A stretch of DNA of 64,000 bases from Frankiales bacterium (GCA_025966315.1 JAOPUZ010000011.1:1-64000); one strand, 5' to 3'. Shown: positions 29,817 to 38,762, counted from the first letter of the stretch. Translations and numbers: made by a program. Notes: a model not told the origin generated them from the letters alone.

Positions 29817-30380
29817 GCTTACACCCAGATTCTCTTGGCGCGGGTTGGGCGCCGCTAGCTGCGCCGGTCGGGCTGCTCAGGGGCTGTCCCTCATGGAAGA
29901 ACTCGGCCACGTCCGAGGGCAGCGAGCGCTCCGGCTCGGGACGGGCGAGCTGCCGGATCGCCGCCGTATCGCCTCGTGTGATCACCGCCCCGAACCTCCA
30001 CAACGATCATCCTCGCATCCAGTGAGCCGAGCTGCCAGCGATGCCCGCTCAACGGCACGAGCCGAAGGCCGAGGCGCTATACGGATTCATCTGCGCGACG
30101 ACACTGATGACGCATAGTGCTCGAGATCGACGGCTCTGGCACCCGCATGACCGTCCCGATCGTTCGGTCGGCGAGCTTCATTGACCACCTTCTAGGCGAC
30201 GTCGTGCGCGACTGAAGGTTGGGGGGGCTGCTCGAGTTACTACGCCCTGACCGGTGGACCTCGGGCGAGCTTCTCTGCCCGTCCGAAGGAGGCTCGGGTT
30301 GGCAAGTGCGGCCGTGGAATTCGCGCGCCGAGCCGGCCGGAACGCCGGCACCTCCTCGCGGCGGAAGTCACGGACAAGGC
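29817..30380. other. Intergenic region, no gene supported
   Basis: About 560 bases between the divergent PIN gene and the SRPBCC operon, marking the right edge of the island. A 32-codon frame starting with GTG at about 30117-30215 (ending IDHLLGDVVRD) has coding-like codon use but no recognisable family and may be the tail of a lost gene. A run of seven G lies near 30222. Confidence 0.35.
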
Positions 30381-30432
30381 TTGACGCAACCTATCGGTTG
30401 CCATATGGTTTAGGCAACCAATAGGTTGCGTC
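30381..30432 (+). promoter_or_regulatory. Promoter with twin GCAACC-N4-GGTTGC operators
   Basis: A -35 box TTGACG (30381-30386) and a -10 box TATGGT (30404-30409) are separated by 17 bases. Two 16-bp palindromes of the form GCAACC-N4-GGTTGC (arms at 30383-30402 and 30413-30432) cover the spacer and the likely transcription start; the two arms are also inverted repeats of one another with 19 of 20 matches. A regulator bound here would block polymerase. The ArsR-family gene at the end of the operon is the obvious candidate (autorepression, inferred). Confidence 0.75.
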
Positions 30433-30457
30433 AGTCAGTCCGTTGAAGGAGGCCGCT

Positions 30458-30940
30458 ATGCCCGGCACGAGTACCGACTACCTCACGACTGCCCGAGTGA
30501 ACGCCCCGGCCGACGTCGTGTTCGACCACGTCACGATCACCAAGCGGATCACCGCCTGGTGGAGCCCGGTGACGGGTTCGGGCCTGACCGGTGGCGAGCT
30601 GCGGTTCCCGATGGTGGCGGATCAGCCGCCTCTGCTCGTCCGCGTCGACGAGGCGACCCGCCCCAGGATCGTCCGCTGGACGGTGCTCGAGTGCACCTTC
30701 ATGGAGGACTGGGTGGGAACGCAGCCGACGTTCACCATCACCGCGCTCGACGACACCTCATGCGAGCTCAGTTTCGAGCACCGCGGCCTGGACGACGAGC
30801 TTGAGTGCAAGGAGATGTGCAGTCGCAGTTGGGATCATTTCATCGGCACCAGCCTCCGCGAGCTGGCCGAGGGCGGCCCTGGCGCTCCCAACCGCAGCCC
30901 GCGAGACCTCGCCCGCCGCGCGGCCGAGGAGAACGCCTGA
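30458..30940 (+). CDS. SRPBCC-family protein
   Basis: 160 residues from the ATG at 30458, with AAGGAGG 6 bases upstream; an in-frame start 5 codons earlier lacks a site. The SRPBCC/START-like fold opens with DYLTTARVNAPADVVFDHVTITKRITAWWSPVTG and closes with CSRSWDHFIGTSLRELAEGG, the usual long C-terminal helix. It probably binds a hydrophobic ligand; specificity is unknown. First gene of a three-gene operon with an AHSA1-type protein and an ArsR regulator. Confidence 0.8.
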   Translation: MPGTSTDYLTTARVNAPADVVFDHVTITKRITAWWSPVTGSGLTGGELRFPMVADQPPLLVRVDEATRPRIVRWTVLECTFMEDWVGTQPTFTITALDDTSCELSFEHRGLDDELECKEMCSRSWDHFIGTSLRELAEGGPGAPNRSPRDLARRAAEENA

Positions 30941-31037
30941 TCCCGGTTTCCCGGGGACTGCCCAGCGTCACCGGGCCGCCCTCGGGATCGGCGATCGTTC
31001 GCCGGCATTCCTAGTCGCACCTCAACAGGAGGAAGTT

Positions 31038-31469
31038 ATGGCGTTCCCCGACCGCATCGAGCGCACGGTCACCCTGACCCGCGCGCCGCGGGAGGTGTGG
31101 CAGGCGCTCACCACAGCCGAGGGGCTGAGCGCGTGGTTCGGCGAGCGCGCGAGCATCGACCTGCGACCCGGTGGCGCTGCGACGCTGACCTTCGGCGGCG
31201 GGATGACAGTCGACATGCGCATCGAGCGCGTGGACGAACCCACGGTGTTCGCATACACCTGGCGGCTGCCCGACCTTCCCGCGGACGATCCCCGCCGCAC
31301 CTACGTCGAGTTCACGCTGGAGCCCGTGGGCGACGGCACCCTGCTTCGTCTCGTCGAGACCGGCTTCGCTCAGCTTCCCGTCGACACCCGGCGCGAGACC
31401 TACGACTCCCACAGCGAGGGCTGGTCGCGAGAGCTGGCCGAGCTGGTGGAGCACGTCGATGGACCCTGA
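31038..31469 (+). CDS. SRPBCC/AHSA1-family protein
   Basis: 143 residues from the ATG at 31038 (AGGAGGAAG upstream). It has the AHSA1-like pattern RIERTVTLTRAPREVWQALTTAEGLSAWFGERASIDLRPGG and WSRELAELVEHV. In actinobacteria such proteins are routinely paired with an ArsR repressor, as here. The gene overlaps the ArsR gene by 11 bases. Ligand unknown. Confidence 0.88.
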   Translation: MAFPDRIERTVTLTRAPREVWQALTTAEGLSAWFGERASIDLRPGGAATLTFGGGMTVDMRIERVDEPTVFAYTWRLPDLPADDPRRTYVEFTLEPVGDGTLLRLVETGFAQLPVDTRRETYDSHSEGWSRELAELVEHVDGP

Positions 31470-31791
31470 TGCCGAGGCTGTTGCCGAACAGGTCTTTGTC
31501 GCCCTCGCTGACCCGACCCGCCGCACGATCTTGACCGCCCTCGCCACCGACGGCCCGTCCACCGTCACCGATCTTGCCGCTCGTCTGCCGATCACCCGCC
31601 AGGCCATCGCCAAGCACCTCACCCTCATGACCGACGCCGGCCTCGTCACGCCCGAGCCCGGCGAGCGCCGGCGAGTGCGCTACCGGCTGCGGTCTGCGCC
31701 CGTGCAGATCGCCCAGCAGTTCCTCGCCGCGCTCGCCCACGACTGGGACGACCGGCTCGACGCCCTGCGGCGCTACCTGACGACGCCCTGA
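31459..31791 (+). CDS. ArsR/SmtB-family transcriptional regulator
   Basis: 110-residue winged-helix repressor: VFVALADPTRRTILTALATDGPSTVTDLAARLPITRQAIAKHLTLMTDAGLV, with the recognition helix near residues 43-62, then the wing ERRRVRYRLRS. It lacks the metal-binding ELCVCDL motif, so it probably senses something other than arsenic-type metals. It is translationally coupled to the AHSA1 gene and likely binds the palindromes at 30383-30432. Confidence 0.9.
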   Translation: MDPDAEAVAEQVFVALADPTRRTILTALATDGPSTVTDLAARLPITRQAIAKHLTLMTDAGLVTPEPGERRRVRYRLRSAPVQIAQQFLAALAHDWDDRLDALRRYLTTP

Positions 31792-32083
31792 CCGCACCAC
31801 GCTCCAAACGACAGCGATGCCGGCGACGACGAACGACGCTCGACCGTATTCGCCGCCGATCCATCGTCGCGATCAGCGCCAGGTGGGTTCGGCCACCGTT
31901 CGGTTCACCACCGCGCGTCGTTCTCATCCACGCGCGGCACCAGCCAGGAACGAACGCATACAGCGGTTCGAGCGCTCGCCGGGCGATAATGACCGCGCCG
32001 CATGTGAGCGCTGCCGTGGGTGATGCAGCTCAACCTCACGCGTTCTGGCGCTGTGTCTTGTCGGCTGGTGGTTCGATAGATAC
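31792..32083. other. Intergenic, no gene supported
   Basis: About 290 bases between the ArsR gene and the GH13 gene. No open frame with family features; presumably contains the GH13 promoter, which I cannot place with confidence. Confidence 0.4.
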
Positions 32084-33703
32084 GTGTCGAGCTCCGGTTG
32101 GTGGCGCAACGCGACGATCTACCAAATTTATCCGCTCAGTTTTGCCGATGCCAGCGGCGATGGGTTCGGCGATCTGCGCGGGATCATCGACCGTCTGGGT
32201 CATTTGGCTGGGGAGACGGATTCGCTCGGGGTCGACGCGATCTGGTTGTCGCCGATCTACCGGTCGCCGATGGTCGACTTCGGCTATGACGTGGCCGACC
32301 ACTGCGCGGTGGATCCGCGCTTCGGGTCGCTGCAGGATGCAGATGCGTTGATTCGAGAAGCGCACTGGCGCGGTCTTCGGGTGCTGCTGGACTACGTGCC
32401 CAACCACACCTCCGACCAGCATGAGTGGTTCGAGCGGGCACGTGGGTCGCGGGCAGATCGGTATCGGGATTGGTACGTGTGGGGCGATCCGTCGCCGGAT
32501 GGTGGCCCCCCGAACAATTGGTTGTCGGCGTTCGAGCGGGTCGGCCGCGCGTGGACGTTCGACGAGGCAACCGGACAGTATTACCTGCATTCGTATACGG
32601 CACAGCAGCCCGATCTGAACTGGCGCAATCCCGCGGTGCGGGCAGCCATGCACGACGTCATGCGGTTCTGGCTCGATCGCGGGGTCGACGGGTTCCGCGT
32701 CGACGCCCCGCACCGACTGGGCAAGGACGAGTTGCTGCGCGACAACGCCCCGGACGTCGTCGACCTGCGCGTAGCCACACAGCTCGACGACCGGCGGCAC
32801 CGCAACCTCGACGATCCGGTCGTCCACGAGTACCTTCGCGGACTGCGCCTAGTCACCGACAGCTACCCCGAGCGGGTGTTGATCGGCGAGGTGGGGGTGC
32901 ACCACCCGGTCCGCCGTCGCGACTACTACGGTGCCGGTGACGAGCTGCACATGGTGTTCGACTTCGGATTCTGGTCCAACCCCTGGCGGGCTGAGGCGTT
33001 TCGGCGCAGCGCCTGGGATCAGCAGGCCGTGATCGAGTCAGGTGGCTGGCCCACCCATGCGCTGTCCAATCACGACCTGCCGCGCCACGCGAGCCGATAC
33101 GCCCACCGGACTGCGACCGGTATGGATACGACCAGCCGGTCCCGCGCGGCCGCGGTCCTGCTCACCGCGTTGCCCGGGACGACGTTCCTTTATTACGGCG
33201 AGGAGATCGGGATGACCAACCTCGACGTCCCCGACGAGCGCGCCAGCGACCCCGACGGAAGGGATCCGGCGCGCACGCCCATGCAGTGGGACTTCTCCTC
33301 GCCGGCCGCCGGGTTTTCGAATGCCAGCCCGTGGCTGCCAGTCCCGAACGCCGGGCCGGACGTCCGTAGCCAGTCCGCGGACCCCGGCTCGCTCCTCTCG
33401 CTCTACCGCGAGTTGCTGCACTTGCGACGCACCCACCCCTGCCTGCAGTCCTCCGGCTACGCCGACCTCGATACCGGCCCGGACGTCTATGCGTTTCGCC
33501 GGACCGACGGCGACCGCGCGCTTCTCGTCGCGATCAACTTCGCGGACACACCGCGGCTAGCGGCGATCCCGCCCGGGTGGCTCCCTCCGAACGCCACCGT
33601 GAACCTGAGTACAGGCGCGAGACCGCCCGGCGGGGTCGTCGATCTACGCGATCTGGTGCTCGAAGCAGACGAGGCACTGATTCTCGACATCGCAGCTAGG
33701 TGA
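32084..33703 (+). CDS. GH13 alpha-glucosidase
   Basis: 539-residue cytoplasmic enzyme (no signal peptide) starting at GTG. The (beta/alpha)8 barrel has all GH13 regions: DYVPNHTS, the nucleophile D207 in GFRVDAPH, the acid/base E269 in LIGEVGVH, and the transition-state stabiliser D331 in LSNHDLPR. Opening motifs (WWRNATIYQIYPLSFADASGDGFGDLRGI) and RTPMQWDFSSPAAGFS are those of oligo-1,6/alpha-1,4-glucosidases. It hydrolyses alpha-glucosidic bonds in short oligosaccharides such as maltose or isomaltose; exact linkage preference is not readable. It appears to be transcribed alone. Confidence 0.93.
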   Translation: MSSSGWWRNATIYQIYPLSFADASGDGFGDLRGIIDRLGHLAGETDSLGVDAIWLSPIYRSPMVDFGYDVADHCAVDPRFGSLQDADALIREAHWRGLRVLLDYVPNHTSDQHEWFERARGSRADRYRDWYVWGDPSPDGGPPNNWLSAFERVGRAWTFDEATGQYYLHSYTAQQPDLNWRNPAVRAAMHDVMRFWLDRGVDGFRVDAPHRLGKDELLRDNAPDVVDLRVATQLDDRRHRNLDDPVVHEYLRGLRLVTDSYPERVLIGEVGVHHPVRRRDYYGAGDELHMVFDFGFWSNPWRAEAFRRSAWDQQAVIESGGWPTHALSNHDLPRHASRYAHRTATGMDTTSRSRAAAVLLTALPGTTFLYYGEEIGMTNLDVPDERASDPDGRDPARTPMQWDFSSPAAGFSNASPWLPVPNAGPDVRSQSADPGSLLSLYRELLHLRRTHPCLQSSGYADLDTGPDVYAFRRTDGDRALLVAINFADTPRLAAIPPGWLPPNATVNLSTGARPPGGVVDLRDLVLEADEALILDIAAR

Positions 33704-33962
33704 CTATCCCTCCGCTCGTTGGCGGCGAAGGTCGAGAACGTGTCCGAAGCCGACGAGTCGAGTTGGCCCAGCTTCTATCGCTGCCTCCGTGCCGGGCGAG
33801 CGATGACACGATAACGTCGCCGCGACCCGCAACTACCGATTTCGACCTAGCCCAGCTGCATCTCGCGGCGGGTGAGCCCGTGGTCTGGCGTCATGGGCTC
33901 ATGTTTGCATGACGCGTCCGACGACCATCTGGCCCACTTGGGCCGCGGGACGACCGGCGCCG

Positions 33963-34580
33963 TCAGCGGCCACCGGTGGGGCGCGGACCGTATTTCGCCG
34001 CCTGTTGCGCCGGACCCTCGATCCGAAGTTGCACCTCTCGGCTCTCGACGTCGATGACGGTCGCCACGAACCGGCCGTCCTCGATGTCGAGGTAGCCGAG
34101 CGTGCCGATCAGACCCATGTAGCCGTAGGGCAGCATCGCGCTGCCCGGGTTGACGATCGCGGTTCCGTCGGCCAGCCCCCAGATCATCGGGACGTGACTG
34201 TGGCCGCATACCGCGATGTCCACGCGCCGACCGAACACGCGCAGCAGTACGTCGGCCGCGTCCGCATCGGAGCGGCCCTCGAGCCGTTCGAGATCGTGCG
34301 TCATACCGATCGTGAGACCGCCGACCTCGATCAGGACGTCGTCCAGCACGCGCGGATCGACCGGAATGCCTGGCCGATTCGCCAACGGCATGAGGGTGTC
34401 ACCGTTGCCGCGGCTGACGACCGTCGGTGCGATCTGTTCCAGCCTGTCGACCACAGAGATCGAATGCAGATCACCACCGTGCAGGATTCGTTCGCAGCCG
34501 GCCAACGCATCGAGCACGGCCGGTGCGAGCTCGGCGCCCGCCTCGGGAACGTGCGTGTCCGAGATCAGTCCGATCAACAC
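33963..34580 (-). CDS. YfcE/MJ0936-type metallophosphoesterase
   Basis: 205 residues, calcineurin-like phosphoesterase: MLIGLISDTHVPE (D8, H10), ILHGGDLHS, VSRGNGDT (the GNxD site), and CGHSHVPM, NPGSAM completing the dimetal centre. The family hydrolyses phosphodiesters; the physiological substrate is unknown. It overlaps the upstream SbcD-like gene by 7 bases, so the two phosphoesterases are co-translated. Confidence 0.9.
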   Translation of the reverse strand: MLIGLISDTHVPEAGAELAPAVLDALAGCERILHGGDLHSISVVDRLEQIAPTVVSRGNGDTLMPLANRPGIPVDPRVLDDVLIEVGGLTIGMTHDLERLEGRSDADAADVLLRVFGRRVDIAVCGHSHVPMIWGLADGTAIVNPGSAMLPYGYMGLIGTLGYLDIEDGRFVATVIDVESREVQLRIEGPAQQAAKYGPRPTGGR

Positions 34581-35344
34581 GAGGCCACGCCCAGTTCAGC
34601 CGCGAGCGGTCGCCGCTCGATACGGACGGGTTGACCGGCCACGAAGGACACGAGGTTGACGCTCGGGTCGGGGCCTTCGCTCGGTGAGCCACAGTAACTG
34701 GCGAGCACCCCGTTCGCGTCAATCTCGACGTAGCGGTGCCAGTGGCCCAGGGCAACGTAGTCGCACTCGAGCGCCGCGATCTCTTCCTCACGGATCAGGG
34801 AGCTGTAGGGCGAGACCCGGCCCGCCGGCACGTAGTGCCCGTGAACTACGACGATTCGCCAACGACTGGGATCGGACGGGGTATATCCGTCTAGTGGCCG
34901 GTTCGCCGGCGAGTGCTCCTCGATGCCGCGCGCCCAGACGGCCAGACCCAAGTCGTCGAAGATCACCTCGTCACCCTTCGGGTCTCCGACGAAGACGATG
35001 TGCTCGCCCGCCTCGCTGAGGTCGACGCGCTGATAGATCGACGTTTCATCGACACAGTCGTGGTTGCCGGGGATCACCAAGGTCGGTTGCCGCAGTCGGC
35101 TGAGCGCGCCGATGACCCGGGCGATAGACGGGGCTTTGACCCGTGCGTGGTCGAACAGATCACCGGCGATGATCACGAGATCGACGTCCTCGACGAGCGC
35201 GACCTTCACAACCGCATCGAGGGCGTCGGGCCCGTAACGATCATCGTCAACATGGACGTCGGATACATGCAACACCTTGAGGGTGGGCCGACCGGCCAGA
35301 TCGTCATCCTGAGCTGGGGATGCGCCAGCCAGCTGAACCGTCAC
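34574..35344 (-). CDS. SbcD/DNA-repair-exonuclease-like metallophosphoesterase
   Basis: 256 residues from the GTG at 35344 (AGAGG upstream); the frame extends to 35425. Motifs LKVLHVSDVHVDDD, IIAGDLFDH, VIPGNHDCVD, VVHGHYVP and LGHWHRY define a dimetal phosphoesterase of the SbcD/Mre11-like group, but it is shorter than SbcD and no SbcC is adjacent, so it may be a stand-alone phosphodiesterase. Coupled to the YfcE-like gene by a 7-base overlap. Confidence 0.85.
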   Translation of the reverse strand: MTVQLAGASPAQDDDLAGRPTLKVLHVSDVHVDDDRYGPDALDAVVKVALVEDVDLVIIAGDLFDHARVKAPSIARVIGALSRLRQPTLVIPGNHDCVDETSIYQRVDLSEAGEHIVFVGDPKGDEVIFDDLGLAVWARGIEEHSPANRPLDGYTPSDPSRWRIVVVHGHYVPAGRVSPYSSLIREEEIAALECDYVALGHWHRYVEIDANGVLASYCGSPSEGPDPSVNLVSFVAGQPVRIERRPLAAELGVASC

Positions 35345-35425
35345 GTTGCCTCTGCCTCTGCCTGACTCTGTCGACGTTGCCGCAAGGCTCCGTGGAGGCC
35401 CGCGCCTCTCGACCGATTTTCGCAT

Positions 35426-36257
35426 AGGACGCTCTCTTGCCGCCGTCTATCAGTCGCGGGATGTACGGCGCCTCACGACCAATACACCTCACGTCCGCCA
35501 ACGTCGGCGGCGACGAGGACTTCGCGGCGGTTACCCGCACTGACGACGCGGCAAATAGCGCCCCGCCGGCTCCGCTCGGCGACTACGGCTTGACCGCGCG
35601 TTCATTTACCGATGCTGGCGGCTCACGACGCAGGCGAGCTTGCTCGTCCGATCTCGGGGGCACTCGAGCGGCGCACTCACTTAAAGGCTGACCGGGTATC
35701 GAGATGTGGCCGCGACGTCCACCAACGATCTCAAATCGCCCGCCGGCGAGCGCGCGGGCAGAGAGGTCGTCGTCATCACCGCATTGTTCGCAGGTAAACG
35801 GTGCTATATCTCTTCGTCTGCACGAAGGTGTCTCGTTCTTAGGGTGTCCCCGGCGCGCACCTAACGACGGATCTCGCGTGGGTGCGCCCACCTCGCAGCC
35901 GGGCGTGGCGCGTGCCTGCGACGACCATGTCTATGGATTGGTTCGGACGGCCTGCACGGGCCGAAGATCGAGGCGCCGGTTGAGCTCCGGCGCGAGAACT
36001 GCAGGCACACATCGAGTTGGATTTCTCATCGGCACCGCGTGCCCTCGCCCGACGAGGTACGGCGTGGTTTTCAAGCTGTCTGGACGGTGGTGTGCCGGAC
36101 ACCGTTGTTCTGGTCGCGGAGGCGTTAGTGGTCGTTGGTGATCGTCTGCCGCAACAGATCAGACTGGAGACGAATCAGCTGTCGTGCTCGCCGGCACGTC
36201 GGCGAGCGTGCTACTCAAGCCAGGCAAGAAGGTGCGCGACCGCGACGGTTTGGGTCA
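35426..36257. other. Long region without a supported gene
   Basis: About 830 bases between the SbcD-like gene and the TetR gene. The open frames are short, overlap on both strands and show no family signature. A 102-codon minus frame (35583-35891) contains FTCEQCGDDDDL but has no second cysteine pair and no ribosome site. An inverted repeat GCGCCGG-N7-CCGGCGC lies at 35973-35993. It probably contains degraded genes. Confidence 0.45.
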
Positions 36258-36863
36258 TCAGTTGGCCGTGGTGAGCGCCTGCTCGAATGCCTTGAGTGCG
36301 ATGGCGGCGGACTGCTGCAGCTCGTAGGCGGTGGCGCCTGCGGCGGCGTGGACGGCTTGGCCTTCGGAGACGACCATGACGAAGCGTGCCAGGGCTGCCG
36401 GTGCGGCGTCGGCGGGGAGGTCGCCGTCGGTGCGGGCGCGGGTGAGTCGCGCCGCGAGTGCCCGTTCCCCAGTTAGGCGGCTGGTCGCGAGGAACTGCGT
36501 CACCGTGTTGTTGGCGGGGCTGGCGGAAAGCCCGCCTTGGATGGACAGGCATCCTGGTGGACGGTCGGGTCGGGTCAGCGCCACGGCATTGCGGTTCAGG
36601 TAGTCGCAGACCACTTCCAGCGCGGTGGGTAGCGCGAGGGCCTCGCGGAAGTACGCCAGCTCTCTCTCGGCATAACGCTGGACGACCTGTTGGAACAGTT
36701 CTTCCTTGGTGCCGAAGACCGCGTACAGGCTGGGCTTGTTAACGCCCATCGCCGCGGTCAGTTCGGAGATGCTGGTGCCTTCGTAGCCCTGTCGCCAGAA
36801 CACCTCGACGGCTCGATCCAGTGCGTCGTCCATGTCGAAGGTTCGTGGTCGCCCGCCGGCCAT
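36258..36863 (-). CDS. TetR/AcrR-family transcriptional regulator
   Basis: 201 residues from the ATG at 36863, with AGGAG 5 bases upstream. N-terminal HTH: RPRTFDMDDALDRAVEVFWRQGYEGTSISELTAAMGVNKPSLYAVFGTKEELF, then a ligand-binding domain containing PGCLSIQGGL, typical of the YezE/AcrR group. It is divergent from the LLM-oxidoreductase/SDR genes and palindromes lie in the shared intergenic region, so it probably represses that operon and itself. Confidence 0.93.
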   Translation of the reverse strand: MAGGRPRTFDMDDALDRAVEVFWRQGYEGTSISELTAAMGVNKPSLYAVFGTKEELFQQVVQRYAERELAYFREALALPTALEVVCDYLNRNAVALTRPDRPPGCLSIQGGLSASPANNTVTQFLATSRLTGERALAARLTRARTDGDLPADAAPAALARFVMVVSEGQAVHAAAGATAYELQQSAAIALKAFEQALTTAN

Positions 36864-36909
36864 GGGACTCCTGTCCTCGTCGATACCGCCCCCATCATAC
36901 CCAGTTTGC

Positions 36910-36978
36910 AACCGATCGGTTCAGAACTTTGCGTTCTGTGTCCCGGACTGTTAGCGTCCGAGTTATTAACCGAACGGT
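36910..36978. promoter_or_regulatory. Putative TetR operators AACCGATCGGTT and AACCGAACGGT
   Basis: The TetR/LLM intergenic region carries a perfect 12-bp palindrome at 36910-36921 and a near match at 36968-36978, 58 bases apart. They share the AACCGNNCGGT core. One is close to the TetR start and the other immediately upstream of the LLM ribosome binding site, as expected for a divergent autoregulated operator pair. Binding is inferred. Confidence 0.65.
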
Positions 36979-36997
36979 ATGAAACTCGGAGGACGGC

Positions 36998-37882
36998 ATG
37001 AAGACCACTCGTGAACTGGGGCGGACGCTCGGGCCGGTAGGCGTGTGGAGCATGGAGCTGCGCGGCGCGGGCAAGCGGGCGGTGCAGGACGCGGTCGCAG
37101 AGCTGGACGCGCTCGGGCTGCGCGCGCTGTGGATCCCCGGCCTGGACGGCAACGGCGTCTTCGACGACGCGGCCAACCTCTTGGCGGCGGCCCCGCACAG
37201 CTCGGTCGTGCTTGGTGTACTCGGCATCTGGGGCCAGGCGGCCGACGATGTCGCGAGTCGCGTTGCGGACCTCGACCAGACGTACGGCGCTCGAACGGTC
37301 GTCGGGCTCGGAGTCAGCGACCCCAACACCGCCGTGAACCACGGCCAGACTTTCGGCGACCCCATCGACGCGATGGGCGCCTACCTCGACGGGCTGGACG
37401 CCGCCGGGACGCCGCTGCCCGCATCTCGGCGCCTGCTCGGCGCGATGGGCCCGCGCATGGTGAGGCTCGCGGCCGACCGGACCGCCGGCATCCACCCGTT
37501 CCTGGTTACTCCGCAATACTCAGCCAACCAGCGGGCCGCGATCGGGCCGGAGCCGTTGGTCGCGCCGCATCAAGCCATCGTGCTCGATACCAACCCCGAT
37601 CGGGCCCGGGCGACGGCCCGCGCCGGTGTTGGGATGTTCATCGGCTTCCCCGCGTATCGCAATAACCTGCGCCGCCTCGGCTACGGCGACAGCGACCTCA
37701 TCCCCGGAGGCAGCGACCGCCTCATCGACGGGCTCGTCGCCTGGGGAGGCATCGATGACATTTGCCGACGCCTGCACGAACACCTCGACGCCGGAGCCGA
37801 CCAGTCGCCGTCCACGTGCTCGGCGCGGACGGCATCCCGCTCGCCGAGTGGCGGGAACTGGCGTCTGTCGTCCCGTCGTTGA
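36998..37882 (+). CDS. LLM-class F420-dependent oxidoreductase, C terminus frameshifted
   Basis: 294 residues as read (TIM-barrel LLM family: LGPVGVWSMELRG, LGLRALWIPGLDGNGVFD, VLGVLGIWGQ, TVVGLGVSDPN, AADRTAGIHPFLVTPQ), probably F420-dependent. After HEHLDAGAD the annotated frame becomes aberrant (QSPSTCSARTA). In the next frame the sequence continues as VAVHVLGADGIPLAEWRELASVVPSLKAL to a TGA at 37893, the normal LLM ending, so one C appears lost near 37802-37804. The gene follows a TetR-type operator and is followed by an SDR gene. Whether the protein is functional depends on whether the indel is real. Confidence 0.8.
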   Translation: MKTTRELGRTLGPVGVWSMELRGAGKRAVQDAVAELDALGLRALWIPGLDGNGVFDDAANLLAAAPHSSVVLGVLGIWGQAADDVASRVADLDQTYGARTVVGLGVSDPNTAVNHGQTFGDPIDAMGAYLDGLDAAGTPLPASRRLLGAMGPRMVRLAADRTAGIHPFLVTPQYSANQRAAIGPEPLVAPHQAIVLDTNPDRARATARAGVGMFIGFPAYRNNLRRLGYGDSDLIPGGSDRLIDGLVAWGGIDDICRRLHEHLDAGADQSPSTCSARTASRSPSGGNWRLSSRR

Positions 37883-37959
37883 AAGCCCTCTGACCACTGG
37901 CCGCCAACGGTCAGCCGGAATCGACCACCTCACCATCACCAACCAAGGAAGAGATCATC

Positions 37960-38709
37960 ATGGGACAGCTGGACACCAAGACAGCACTGATCACTGGCGG
38001 AAGCACAGGCATCGGCCTGGCCACCGCCCACCGTTTCGCCGCCGAAGGCGCACACGTCTTCATCACCGGCCGGCGCCAAGCCGAGCTGGACAACGCCGTC
38101 GCAGCGATCGGTGACAACGCCACCGGCATCCGCGGCGATGTCTCCGATCTCGACGACCTCGATCGGGTGTTCGCCGCGATCACCACACGCGGGCGTGGGC
38201 TGGACGTACTGTTCGTCAATGCTGGCGGCGGCGCGTTCGCCACTCTCGAGCAGCTGACCCCCGAGGGCTTCGACGACACCTTCGGCATAAACGTGCGCGG
38301 CGCCGTCTTCACCGTGCAGAAGGCACTGGCCCTTCTCAACGAAGGCGCCTCCGTCATCGTCACTGGCTCGACCGCCGCAAGCAAGGGCAACCCGGCCTTC
38401 GGCGTTTACGCCGCATCCAAGGCCGCCTTGCGCTCGTTCACCCGCACCTGGGCGGCCGAGCTCGCCGGCCGCAACATCCGGGTCAACACCATCGCCCCCG
38501 GACCCACCAACACCCCCGGGCTCAGCGGCCTGGCGCCCGACCCGAGCCAGGCCCAGGGCCTGCTCGACATGCTCGCCGGCAACGTCCCACTCGGCCGGCT
38601 CGCCCACTCCGACGAGATCGCCAACGCCGTCCTGTTCCTCGCATCGGACCAGGCCAGCTTCGTCACCGGCACCGAACTGTTCGCCGACGGCGGGGAAGCA
38701 CAACTCTGA
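37960..38709 (+). CDS. Short-chain dehydrogenase/reductase
   Basis: 249-residue NAD(P)-dependent oxidoreductase with a classical SDR layout: cofactor motif TGGSTGIG (12-19), NAG at 87-89, catalytic S137, Y150 and K154 (YAASK), and the C-terminal GTELFADGG. The substrate cannot be read. RBS GAAGAGA precedes the ATG. Lies 67 bases after the restored end of the LLM gene, probably in the same TetR-controlled operon. Confidence 0.93.
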   Translation: MGQLDTKTALITGGSTGIGLATAHRFAAEGAHVFITGRRQAELDNAVAAIGDNATGIRGDVSDLDDLDRVFAAITTRGRGLDVLFVNAGGGAFATLEQLTPEGFDDTFGINVRGAVFTVQKALALLNEGASVIVTGSTAASKGNPAFGVYAASKAALRSFTRTWAAELAGRNIRVNTIAPGPTNTPGLSGLAPDPSQAQGLLDMLAGNVPLGRLAHSDEIANAVLFLASDQASFVTGTELFADGGEAQL

Positions 38710-38714
38710 GTAGC

Positions 38715-38762
38715 CGCCGCTGCGGTTGCCGCCTCCCTGGCGGAGGAGCAGCCGCAGCGGCG
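38715..38762. terminator. Convergent hairpin terminator
   Basis: Inverted repeat with 15-base arms (38715-38729 and 38748-38762, 14 of 15 paired) and an inner CCGCC-TCCCT-GGCGG stem. It lies just after the SDR stop and before the convergent MocR gene end. No U tract, as usual for high-GC actinobacteria. Confidence 0.75.

Noticed and set aside
34574-35344. SbcD of an SbcCD complex
   Set aside because: Shorter than SbcD and no sbcC gene adjacent; left as a generic SbcD-like phosphoesterase.
35583-35891. A 102-codon minus-strand frame with FTCEQCGDDDD
   Set aside because: Only one CxxC, no ribosome site, no recognisable family; overlaps other unconvincing frames.
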